Made by a program: the position numbers and the translations under genes. This document shows, piece by piece, positions 28,411 through 36,493 of a stretch of DNA of 64,000 nucleotides. This DNA comes from Neopusillimonas maritima. Its GTDB lineage: Bacteria > Pseudomonadota > Gammaproteobacteria > Burkholderiales > Burkholderiaceae_B. Every line of letters begins with the position of its first letter. Position 1 is the stretch's first letter. The stretch covers positions 329,195 to 393,194 of the forward strand of contig NZ_NQOU01000003.1 of assembly GCF_003576595.1 (NCBI RefSeq). The letters are read 5' to 3'. The notes beneath the pieces were generated by a model, which was given only the letters and a program-made list of their open reading frames with translations, was not told the origin of the DNA and did no database searches.

Positions 28411-28446
28411 AAAAACACAAAAGGCCGCGCTTTGAAACGCGGCCTT
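28411..28446 (-). terminator. Rho-independent terminator of tRNA-Lys
   Basis: On the minus strand a 9-bp stem AAGGCCGCG/CGCGGCCTT (28438-28446 and 28421-28429) is followed by TTTGTGTTTTT. It lies about 20 nt past the CCA end of tRNA-Lys. Confidence 0.85.
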
Positions 28447-28466
28447 AAGGGCAATTTAATTAGGTT

Positions 28467-28542
28467 TGGTGGGCTGACTGGGACTCGAACCCAGGACCAA
28501 CGGATTAAAAGTCCGGTGCTCTACCAACTGAGCTATCAGCCC
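28467..28542 (-). tRNA. tRNA-Lys (anticodon TTT)
   Basis: 76-nt cloverleaf on the minus strand. The acceptor stem starts GGGCTGA and ends TCAGCCC with an encoded ACCA. The D arm is GCTCAGTTGGTAGAGC, the anticodon loop CTTTTAA gives TTT, and the T arm is CTGGG/CCCAG with loop TTCGAGT. A consensus promoter and an intrinsic terminator flank it, so it is a single-gene transcription unit. Confidence 0.98.
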
Positions 28543-28556
28543 GACCGAAGAACAAG

Positions 28557-28585
28557 ATTATGAAGTAATTTTATTTAAGTGTCAA
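28557..28585 (-). promoter_or_regulatory. Sigma-70 type promoter of tRNA-Lys
   Basis: Minus strand: -35 TTGACA (28585-28580), 17-bp AT-rich spacer, -10 CATAAT (28562-28557), 14 nt upstream of the tRNA 5' end. The -35 is perfect and the -10 differs by one base from consensus. Confidence 0.85.
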
Positions 28586-28635
28586 ACGACTTTGAAAAAA
28601 TTAATACGCTGAAGTCGGACCATACCATTTCAACC

Positions 28636-30855
28636 TTATCGCATGCGTGAAATGCGCACCTCAGCGCCACGACGTTTAACCTCCAAACCTTCGGAAGGCA
28701 GTATTTTCAACCCTTCCAAACCTTTGATGTAGCTGGACCCTTGCATCTGCATCACGCGGATTTTATTGCGCATTGCCGCAGGACTATGCTCCGGCATGCC
28801 AAACAACCAGACCTCGTCCAGCAAACGCGCCGAGTTGAATTCGGACGTACGGGGTGCATACGGCCCCAAACACAACATATGACCCTCGCGCCCGAATACC
28901 GGCAGAGCATCCAATCCAAACTCAACCTCCAGAACCGTCCCACCCTCATAACGCCATCCGGTATTTAAATCCCACCATCCGGAACCTTCCGGCAAATAAA
29001 CCTTTACCTTCCCACCTGGCTGAGTAAAAGGTGCGACGAGTAAAGCTGGACCAAACATATACTGCGTGTCCCAACCATGAGCTGCAGGGTCGTCTGGAAA
29101 GGCAAGCAACATGGAGCGTTGAACAGGCAACCCTGTGCGAACCGCATCCTCGATGATGCCAAGCGTGTAGGGAATTAAACGATAACGCCACTGCAACCAA
29201 TGTTGCACCAGCGCTTGCGTCTTTTGATCGAAGGCCGTCGGCAACAAGGCGGGTACGGCCTGAAAACTGAAGTTACCCGAGAAAACCAGGCAAGATAACC
29301 AACGAATATAAAGTTCAGGGGTCATCTCACGCACCGGCTGCGCAGCATTCCCCAATGTGTGCATTTGCACCGGCACGGCACTTGCTCCCAGGGCCAATGC
29401 CGTTCGTAACGAATGCGTGAGGCCCGACCAGTCGTTACCAACATCGGGGCCCATTTGCCACGCATAACGTTGCACTGCAGGAAATAAATCACTGCTCAGC
29501 ACAATACCTTCCTGCGGGGTTTTATGGCCGGCAAAAGCATCAAACAATGCATTACGCGCCAGCATTGGGTAAACCACACGCAAGACCGAGCCGCACTCCC
29601 CACCCCGAGCGGTAATGCCGTCTGGGATATCGTATTGCGCATTGCACATAGGCGCAGCAATACCTTCATCGAACATCTGCCTCTGGCGTTCGGACCAGAG
29701 CTTGTAAACGTCTTTATTGGTTAAGTCCAATAAACCGTATGAACGCCCCCCACTTAACTCATCACCCGGAAACACATGGGCTTCGCCGCTATCATCATTT
29801 ATCAGTAACCAGCCCCGATCTTCCCATTCCTCGAACAATACGGTGCCAGTAAAAACACCTGGAAAGGTGGGAGCAACCAGTTGCACGTTCACCGACTCAA
29901 ACACACTGCTCAGGCTGCGTGCATCCGCGGCACGTTGCGGATCCCATTCGAATGCGGGTTTGTCGTCTTGAAACGCATACGCCGCTGTACCGGTAAGACG
30001 AACAACATCGAATGAGAAGCCTCCTGAGCGCAGGCTTTGCGCAAGCGAATGAAGCGATTCAGTAGATTGCCCTGGTGCCTGGTCGAGCCATACACCCATC
30101 GGCCATAGCCCCGGTTGACCGGCGCGTCCCGTCAGTGCGGTATATTGATTCAAGATTTCGGCCGGATCCCCCACAAAAAGAAAGATATCAAAACCTCGAT
30201 CCTCTATGGAAACTTGGCAATGATTTGGAGTGGTGCCGCCCAAGTCATAAACAATGCGCCCCAGCGTATTGACATAAACACCCCAGCCGGTTGGGCTCCA
30301 GAGCAAAGGCAAGGCCCGTTCTGCTGCGTGATCACTAGTGATACGTTCACCGCGTCGGTCGAGCGACCCCAATGTTTCACCCAATCCGCATAGAACCTCT
30401 TCATCGGCAAGCTCCAGGCAAGCATCCCAGCGCAGCCCCTGACCGGCGTCATGAACTCTAAGACCCGCATCATCCGCAGTACCCAGCACATAGTCATCGC
30501 CTTTATATAAGGACCATGACAAAGGCGAACGCATGATATCCAACACCATATCGCCCTGCTCAATACGCCACCCATCCCCTTCTTCCGGCATGAGGGAACT
30601 CACCGACAACTCACCCACCGGCTCCTGTCTGACAAGCAACATCTCGGCGTGTTGCCGGGCTCGAGATGTGAGTTTGTCAGCGTTCATGGAAGCGGCAGGC
30701 CCGCAACGCATGCGGAAAACCCCCGGCGCGTGCGCTTCAACACGAAACACGTGTTCCGTATTTTCCAGTTCAAAATCGACTGTTGTCGATTTTGCATTTA
30801 GGAACCGCGAAAGCATCATTGATTTCACGTTATCAGAGTCAGACTTAGTCGACAC
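28636..30855 (-). CDS. GH31-family-like protein with substituted catalytic nucleophile
   Basis: About 739 residues from GTG 30855, which has AAGGA 7 nt upstream; an in-frame TTG at 30942 would give 768. An N-terminal mutarotase-like beta domain contains LCGLGETLGSLDRRG, as in GH31 alpha-glucosidases and alpha-xylosidases. The (beta/alpha)8 barrel follows (WPMGVWLDQA, FEWDP, LLDLTN). At the nucleophile site, where E. coli YicI has KTDFGERIP, it reads MCNAQYDIP, so the Asp is Asn (N405). The acid/base Asp seems kept (MGPD, D471), but the HDIGG substrate loop reads HTLGN. Hydrolysis by the normal GH31 mechanism is therefore doubtful. It has no signal peptide and no sugar transporter nearby. It follows mnmC on the same strand. 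Confidence 0.8.
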   Translation of the reverse strand: MSTKSDSDNVKSMMLSRFLNAKSTTVDFELENTEHVFRVEAHAPGVFRMRCGPAASMNADKLTSRARQHAEMLLVRQEPVGELSVSSLMPEEGDGWRIEQGDMVLDIMRSPLSWSLYKGDDYVLGTADDAGLRVHDAGQGLRWDACLELADEEVLCGLGETLGSLDRRGERITSDHAAERALPLLWSPTGWGVYVNTLGRIVYDLGGTTPNHCQVSIEDRGFDIFLFVGDPAEILNQYTALTGRAGQPGLWPMGVWLDQAPGQSTESLHSLAQSLRSGGFSFDVVRLTGTAAYAFQDDKPAFEWDPQRAADARSLSSVFESVNVQLVAPTFPGVFTGTVLFEEWEDRGWLLINDDSGEAHVFPGDELSGGRSYGLLDLTNKDVYKLWSERQRQMFDEGIAAPMCNAQYDIPDGITARGGECGSVLRVVYPMLARNALFDAFAGHKTPQEGIVLSSDLFPAVQRYAWQMGPDVGNDWSGLTHSLRTALALGASAVPVQMHTLGNAAQPVREMTPELYIRWLSCLVFSGNFSFQAVPALLPTAFDQKTQALVQHWLQWRYRLIPYTLGIIEDAVRTGLPVQRSMLLAFPDDPAAHGWDTQYMFGPALLVAPFTQPGGKVKVYLPEGSGWWDLNTGWRYEGGTVLEVEFGLDALPVFGREGHMLCLGPYAPRTSEFNSARLLDEVWLFGMPEHSPAAMRNKIRVMQMQGSSYIKGLEGLKILPSEGLEVKRRGAEVRISRMR

Positions 30856-30979
30856 AACGAATCCTTGGGCATCAATCGCCTGAAAGCGTCCAAAAGAGCA
30901 TATTTTGACGGATTTACGCCATAAAATAAAATCGCGAAGCAAAAAACATAATAATTAACTGAATTCAGAGCCAGTTCGG

Positions 30980-32773
30980 CTATCTGGGCAATAGCGCTGC
31001 AGATAGCTCTCGTTCCACAATAGCAGGTTCATCATTGAGCTTCGCCCCGATCAAATCGGCGGCCAAGGCCGCCCAGGTCAACCCCCTTGACCCGTAAGCA
31101 GTAGCCAGCCAAATATCGTGCTGCTGATATAACGGCCCGATTACGGGAAGCCGTCCCGTTACCACTGCGCGCCAGCCGGCCCATCCGCCGACAGCAGAGT
31201 CGGAATTCGATAGAGTCTGCCGGTGCGCCGGCAAGAAGTAACTCAGTTTACGAGCAATTTCCCGTTGCCCCTGGCGAGTCACTTCCGCGCGCGTCTGCTC
31301 CAAATCGTATGTCCCCCCGGCGGTGAGTAACCCCTCAACTTGCGGCAACCAGTAAGCCGAAGCGTCAAGCACGCACGCTGGTCCGCCATTAAAGCCGGCA
31401 GCATCGAAGTAACTGACCTGCCCTGGCACCGCCTGCAGACGCTCCAGCTTCGGAAAGTCTCCCGGCTCTGTAAGCCGGCAGAGCAATGATCCTATATTGC
31501 GCGCGTTGGCCAGAACCACAACCGACGCTTCATAGTTTGAGCCGCTTTCTGTCTTCAAGCCACACCCCCCCTCGCGAAACCGCGTGACCTCGGTAACGGT
31601 TTCCTCAACACAGGAAATCCCTGGGTGACTCAACAATGCCGGCAAAAGTCGGTTCGGTTTAACTAATAAACCAGACGCCCGATAGCAGCCTCCAAACTCC
31701 AGAAACTCGCCCGCTTTCTGCGATGCTGCTTCAGGCTTCAACCAACCAGCCCAATCATTTGGAAAGCCCAGACTCCAAAGCACTTCCTGCCACGACGCTA
31801 TGTCACGATCCTGCGTGGGCAAGCCGAGTGTTCCGCATCGTATCGGACGAGCGGGCTCCTCCAATTGCGACCAGTTCGCCCAGGCGCGCGCGACGCCGAC
31901 ACGACTCAACCGCGCACGATAATCATCATCTTTGGAAAGATACGGTGATACCGCCGCCGCAAAATGCCCCGCATGCGCCCCTGCTTTACTTAACTTCAAC
32001 ATGGGATCGAAAACTTGCACATGATGCCCACGTTGCGCCAGCCCCCAGGCGATGGCCGCACCGGCCACACCGGCCCCAACCACCAGAACATCGGCACCAA
32101 CAAAAGAAGACCGCCGGGTGTGGCATAAGCCGTCACGCAATCGCGCCCGCACAAATCCCTTAAACGCATTTCTAGCCCCTTGAATCTCGAAGCCCGACTG
32201 TTGCAATACACCCTGCAACCGTTGCGCATTATTGTCAACCAAACCTACAACCTCGGCACGTGCACCGGCAACACGCACTAATTTGCCAGCTGGTGAGGCA
32301 CCCCCTGCCTCACCCAGAAAAGCGGCTGAATCTGACAACCAGAACACGTCGACAATCGCGTCCATTTGACGCAAAGCCACCGACAAAGGGTGAAAAATCA
32401 GCGTTAGCGTTACTGTGCCGCCTTCAAAACTAAGCTTGTGTACTCCCGGCAAAGCATCCGGCCATTGCGCCTCCAGTTGCGCCTCCAGACCCCGAAGCGA
32501 CTGAGGAACTTGATCATCAGCCCCACCCTTTTTCAAAGCTGCCCAAGACTGCGGTGAAGAAAATGCAATGATCTGTAGCTTGGCACCGGGCGCACGATGG
32601 GAGCGCCAAAAAGACCATAGCGAAAGAAAGCGCATACCATCACCAAACGACGTATCGCAAACCGTCATACTATGCAGTCGTTCATCACAGGCAAGGCGAG
32701 CCGTTACTTTGACCCAATCCTCGGGCGACGCCGCCACGGATGCTGTTCCGTACAAATGCTCAGATTCCATCAT
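30980..32773 (-). CDS. mnmC: MnmC: FAD-dependent tRNA wobble-uridine oxidoreductase with an eroded methyltransferase domain
   Basis: In E. coli, MnmC makes mnm5(s2)U34 in two steps: an FAD C-terminal domain removes carboxymethyl from cmnm5U and an N-terminal MnmD domain methylates the product. Here the FAD domain is well kept: VLVVGAGVAGAAI nucleotide motif, an HFAAAVSPYLSKDDD segment like E. coli GALYPLLSKHD, and YGSRGLTWA near the C-terminus. The N-terminal domain keeps SFGDGMRFLSLW (E. coli GFGTGLNFLTLW), but DGFAPAKNPDMW has become a short unrelated DSAAFLGEAGG. The start is uncertain: ATG 32773 is used, and GTG 32794 adds seven residues; neither has a clear ribosome site. Confidence 0.83.
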   Translation of the reverse strand: MMESEHLYGTASVAASPEDWVKVTARLACDERLHSMTVCDTSFGDGMRFLSLWSFWRSHRAPGAKLQIIAFSSPQSWAALKKGGADDQVPQSLRGLEAQLEAQWPDALPGVHKLSFEGGTVTLTLIFHPLSVALRQMDAIVDVFWLSDSAAFLGEAGGASPAGKLVRVAGARAEVVGLVDNNAQRLQGVLQQSGFEIQGARNAFKGFVRARLRDGLCHTRRSSFVGADVLVVGAGVAGAAIAWGLAQRGHHVQVFDPMLKLSKAGAHAGHFAAAVSPYLSKDDDYRARLSRVGVARAWANWSQLEEPARPIRCGTLGLPTQDRDIASWQEVLWSLGFPNDWAGWLKPEAASQKAGEFLEFGGCYRASGLLVKPNRLLPALLSHPGISCVEETVTEVTRFREGGCGLKTESGSNYEASVVVLANARNIGSLLCRLTEPGDFPKLERLQAVPGQVSYFDAAGFNGGPACVLDASAYWLPQVEGLLTAGGTYDLEQTRAEVTRQGQREIARKLSYFLPAHRQTLSNSDSAVGGWAGWRAVVTGRLPVIGPLYQQHDIWLATAYGSRGLTWAALAADLIGAKLNDEPAIVERELSAALLPR

Positions 32774-32838
32774 TCTGTCAAAGACGCAGTGCACAATGTT
32801 GCGTAAACTATTGGTTCTTATCTAAATCTGCCCAGCCA

Positions 32839-33678
32839 ATGAATAAAACCGCTTTGCATCTTAGTGAAAATCTTGAACTCGCGGTACGAGCCGCACGCGC
32901 GGGCGCGGCTGTGTTGCAATCGTACGCACACCGTCGCGCCGACCTGCTGATTGACAAAAAAGCGCGAAACGACCTGGTTTCGCAGGCAGACCACGAGGCT
33001 GAAGCCGCCATTATCGACGTCCTGAACTCAAGTACCAACACGTTTGGCATTATCGCGGAAGAGTCAGGCGGCACGACCCGGGAAACCGCAACATGGTACA
33101 TTGATCCGCTGGACGGCACCACCAATTTCCTGCACGGAGTGCCGCATTATGCCGTGTCCATTGCACTGGTCGCCCATCGCGGTGCGATCGTGAACGGTGC
33201 ACCGCTTGAACACGACACCCCCGTTGTTGCTGTCGTTTACGACCCCAACCAAGAGGAAATATTTTCGGCGTTATACAACACCGGCGCCTGGCTGAACGAT
33301 CATCGCATCCAGTGTTCGCAAACAGAGTCGCTGGCTGAGGCACTACTGGCCACCGGGCTTCCATTTCGAGACTTTAGCTTCGCCGACAACTATATGCCGA
33401 CGTTGCATGACGCGATACACACAAGCCGCGGCGTGCGGCGTTTCGGTTCTGCAGCACTCGATTTGGCCTGGACGGCATGCGGTCGCTTTGACGGCTACTG
33501 GGAAATGGGTTTGGCCTCGTGGGATGTCGCTGCGGGCACATTACTGGTGCGAGAGGCTGGTGGCGTTGCGGAAGACCTGCATCATCAAGAACCCTGGCCG
33601 ATAGGCGGTTATGTTTATGCCGCCAACAAGAACCTGGCGCCGGCGCTTCACACTATGGCTGCCGCCCATTTAACATAG
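32839..33678 (+). CDS. suhB: Inositol monophosphatase family protein (SuhB-like)
   Basis: Mg-dependent Li-sensitive phosphatase fold, 279 residues. Metal-site motifs are AEESG (first Glu), YIDPLDGTTNFLHG (Asp-Pro-Leu-Asp) and the late WDVAAGTLLVREAGG. SuhB of E. coli also acts in rRNA antitermination; whether this protein does so cannot be told from sequence, and some family members are histidinol- or other sugar-phosphatases. The start is ATG 32839; a longer in-frame version overlaps mnmC. It diverges from mnmC with about 65 bp between starts. Confidence 0.87.
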   Translation: MNKTALHLSENLELAVRAARAGAAVLQSYAHRRADLLIDKKARNDLVSQADHEAEAAIIDVLNSSTNTFGIIAEESGGTTRETATWYIDPLDGTTNFLHGVPHYAVSIALVAHRGAIVNGAPLEHDTPVVAVVYDPNQEEIFSALYNTGAWLNDHRIQCSQTESLAEALLATGLPFRDFSFADNYMPTLHDAIHTSRGVRRFGSAALDLAWTACGRFDGYWEMGLASWDVAAGTLLVREAGGVAEDLHHQEPWPIGGYVYAANKNLAPALHTMAAAHLT

Positions 33679-33711
33679 ATATGCTTGTGCGCATTCAAAC
33701 GAGTCCTTATC

Positions 33712-34908
33712 ATGAAATTAATCGAACCGCTTATTGCCTGGAAGGATGAAATGACGGCTTTACGCCGGGACATTCATGCGCACCCGGAGCTGGCCTACGA
33801 AGAAGTGCGAACATCCGATGTTGTCGCCAAAAACCTTGAGTCATGGGGTATCCCTGTGCATCGCGGCCTTGGTATTACCGGCATTGTGGGTACCATTAAG
33901 GGTCGCAACGAGAACGGAAAGGCAGTGGGATTACGTGCCGACATGGACGCACTTCCCATGCAGGAAACGAATACATTCGAACATGCCAGCAAACATGAAG
34001 GCAAAATGCACGCGTGCGGACACGACGGCCACACCGCGATGTTATTGACTGCCGCACGCTACCTGGCTGAAAACCGCGATTTCGACGGCACCGTATATGT
34101 TATTTTCCAGCCTGCCGAAGAGGGCTTCAGTGGTGCGAAGCGCATGATAGACGACGGCCTTTTTGAAAAGTTTCCCATGCAGGCCGTGTTTGGGCTGCAT
34201 AACTGGCCCGGCATGCCGGCGGGTACTTTCGGTATTGTTCCAGGCCCCATTATGGGTGGGAGCAATCTTTTCAAGATCACACTGGAAGGCAAAGGCGCCC
34301 ACGCAGCAATGCCCAACTTGGGGCACGACCCAATCATGGCTGCCGTACAACTGGCCCAATCGTTACAAACCACCATTACGCGCAACCTCGATCCACTCGA
34401 CCCTGCTGTGCTTAGCATCACCCAAATTCACAGTGGAACGGCCGACAACGTTATTCCGGATAACGCCGAACTCCGGGGCACGGTTCGGACACTCTCGGAA
34501 GAGGCGTTGGACCTAATCGAAAGGCGCATGGCTGAAATCACCGACCTGACCGCCCAAGCCTTCGACTGTCAGTCCAACTTTGTTTTCTCGCGAAAATACC
34601 CACCCACAATCAATCACGCAAATGAAGCGGCCCTTTGCGTGGAGGTTGCAAAATCAATTGTCGGGCCCGAAAACGTCGATCAAACCATCCGGCCGTCCAT
34701 GGGGGCGGAAGACTTTGCCTTTATGCTTAAAGCCAAACCCGGGTGTTATGTATGGCTTGGAAACGGCGACGGTGACCACCGCTCCAAAGGACACGGACTG
34801 GGCCCGTGCACACTGCACAACGGCAGTTACGACTTCAACGATAATCTTCTGCCAATTGGTGCCAGCTACTGGGTGGAACTGGCAAAGCGTTGGCTGGCCA
34901 AAACTTAA
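33712..34908 (+). CDS. M20-family amidohydrolase (hippurate hydrolase type)
   Basis: Metal-dependent aminoacylase/carboxypeptidase of 398 residues from ATG 33712. Seen are RRDIHAHPELAYEE at the N-terminus, LRADMDALPMQE, ACGHDGHTAMLL (metal ligands), FQPAEEGFSGAKRM (catalytic Glu) and a dimerisation domain with GKGAHAAMP. The C-terminal MGAEDFAFML supplies the last metal contacts. Natural substrates may be hippurate, N-acyl amino acids or IAA conjugates; this cannot be resolved here. It lies 33 bp after the SuhB-like gene and 16 bp before mgtE. Confidence 0.9.
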   Translation: MKLIEPLIAWKDEMTALRRDIHAHPELAYEEVRTSDVVAKNLESWGIPVHRGLGITGIVGTIKGRNENGKAVGLRADMDALPMQETNTFEHASKHEGKMHACGHDGHTAMLLTAARYLAENRDFDGTVYVIFQPAEEGFSGAKRMIDDGLFEKFPMQAVFGLHNWPGMPAGTFGIVPGPIMGGSNLFKITLEGKGAHAAMPNLGHDPIMAAVQLAQSLQTTITRNLDPLDPAVLSITQIHSGTADNVIPDNAELRGTVRTLSEEALDLIERRMAEITDLTAQAFDCQSNFVFSRKYPPTINHANEAALCVEVAKSIVGPENVDQTIRPSMGAEDFAFMLKAKPGCYVWLGNGDGDHRSKGHGLGPCTLHNGSYDFNDNLLPIGASYWVELAKRWLAKT

Positions 34909-34924
34909 TCGGGAATAACTGATT

Positions 34925-36412
34925 ATGCAGCATCCCCCCGAAGAGCACGCTGTAACGCCTGCGGAACCCATTGTCATTCCCCGCCGCCTTGACCCGGAAG
35001 ACGCCCAACTTGCATTGCAAAAACTGCAGGCCATCCTGAAACGCGAGGAAGTGGCGGAAGCGCTCGCTCATCGTCAAGAAAATGATGACGATGAATCCAA
35101 CCTGCTGGAAGGCATGTTGCAGCGCCGTCATGAAAACGAAATCAAGTCCATTGTAAATAGTCTGCACCCATCAGACATTGCCTTTATCCTGGAATCACTA
35201 CCGGTTAACGAGCGCCAAGCGGTCTGGCAATTGGTCAACCCCGAATTCGACGCTGACGTTCTGCTGGAAGTCGATGATTGGGCTCGTGAGTCGCTGATTA
35301 AAACAATGGATCTGCAAGATCTCGTCGCAGCGACGGGAACGATGGATGCAGACGAAATCGCCGATCTGGTTCCTGACCTGCCCCCCGACGTCATTGCTGA
35401 AGTGCAAAAAGGCCTGACCGACGAAGAGCGTGCGCAGTTGATTGAGGCCATGGGATACCCGGAAGGTACTGTGGGCGCAATCATGGACTTCGAAATGGTT
35501 CGAGTTCGTGAGGACGTGTCGCTGGAGGTGGTTTTGCGCTACCTGCGCCGATTACAGGAACTACCTGATCATACCGACCAAATCTTCGTTGTCGATCGCC
35601 AAGACAAACTTCAAGGTGTATTGCCCGTCTCCAAGCTTTTGGTCAGTGAACCGGAAATCGACGTGGCGCAAGTCATGCAAACCGACTTCCTCACACTCAG
35701 CCCCTTGGATTCTGACGCCGATGCCGCCGGCGCCTTTGAACGTTATGACCTGGTTTCAGCACCGGTAATTGACGATCATGGTCGCCTGATTGGCCGCGTC
35801 ACGATTGCTGAAGTCGTCGACGTGATTCAGGAAGACTCACAAGAACAAGCCCTGTCACGTGCGGGCCTGCAAGAAGAAGACATTTTTGCCCCTGCCCTGA
35901 CCGCCTTGCGCAACCGTGCTCCCTGGCTGCTCGTGAATCTGGCCACAGCTTCAACCGCGGCCTTCATCGCATCACGCTTCGAAGATACCGTTAGCCAAAT
36001 TGTGATTCTGGCATTTCTTATGTCTATTGTTGCCGGGATTGCCGGCAACTCGGGCAATCAAACCATGACCATGGTTATCAGGGCCATTGCCGTGGGTCGT
36101 GTCAGTGGTGCCAGCACCTGGAACCTCGTAAAGCGTGAAATAAAAATCACTTTAATGGTCGGTTTTTGTGGCAGCCTTGTTGCTGCCGCATTCGCCTGGG
36201 CGATTTCACAATCATGGGCCATCGCGCTGGTTATGATGGTCGCCATGATTGGAAACATGTTAATGGGTGCGGCACTCGGCGTTCTTATACCCGTGTTACG
36301 CGACCATTTCGGCAAAGACCCCGCCATGGGATCGTCGGTGCTTCTTACGTTCGTTACCGACTCCCTTGGATTTTTCTTGTTTTTAGGGCTTGCTTCGATT
36401 TTCCTGTTGTAA
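34925..36412 (+). CDS. mgtE: Magnesium transporter MgtE
   Basis: Inner-membrane Mg2+ channel gated by cytoplasmic Mg2+. The 495 residues have the family layout: an N-terminal superhelical domain (about 40-175, with the repeated LPVNERQAVWQLV / LPPDVIAEVQKGL pattern), a CBS pair (about 180-305, ending in IGRVTIAEVVDVI), a plug helix and five transmembrane helices (about 325-495) with AGIAGNSGNQTMTMVIRA lining the pore. Start ATG 34925. The gene ends 22 bp before a strong bidirectional terminator shared with secA. No Mg-sensing leader fits in the 16-bp gap upstream. Confidence 0.95.
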   Translation: MQHPPEEHAVTPAEPIVIPRRLDPEDAQLALQKLQAILKREEVAEALAHRQENDDDESNLLEGMLQRRHENEIKSIVNSLHPSDIAFILESLPVNERQAVWQLVNPEFDADVLLEVDDWARESLIKTMDLQDLVAATGTMDADEIADLVPDLPPDVIAEVQKGLTDEERAQLIEAMGYPEGTVGAIMDFEMVRVREDVSLEVVLRYLRRLQELPDHTDQIFVVDRQDKLQGVLPVSKLLVSEPEIDVAQVMQTDFLTLSPLDSDADAAGAFERYDLVSAPVIDDHGRLIGRVTIAEVVDVIQEDSQEQALSRAGLQEEDIFAPALTALRNRAPWLLVNLATASTAAFIASRFEDTVSQIVILAFLMSIVAGIAGNSGNQTMTMVIRAIAVGRVSGASTWNLVKREIKITLMVGFCGSLVAAAFAWAISQSWAIALVMMVAMIGNMLMGAALGVLIPVLRDHFGKDPAMGSSVLLTFVTDSLGFFLFLGLASIFLL

Positions 36413-36434
36413 TGCAACCAGCCGTCACTGCCAC

Positions 36435-36473
36435 AATTGAAAAAGCCTGGTTAAAAACCAGGCTTTTTCAATT
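36435..36473. terminator. Bidirectional intrinsic terminator between mgtE and secA
   Basis: 16-bp perfect stem (36435-36450 with 36458-36473) around a 7-nt loop. The outer stem is A-rich on the left and T-rich on the right, so each strand ends in a T tract after the GC core GCCTGG/CCAGGC. It can end both convergent transcription units. Confidence 0.9.
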
Positions 36474-36493
36474 CAACTAACAACAATATCGGT

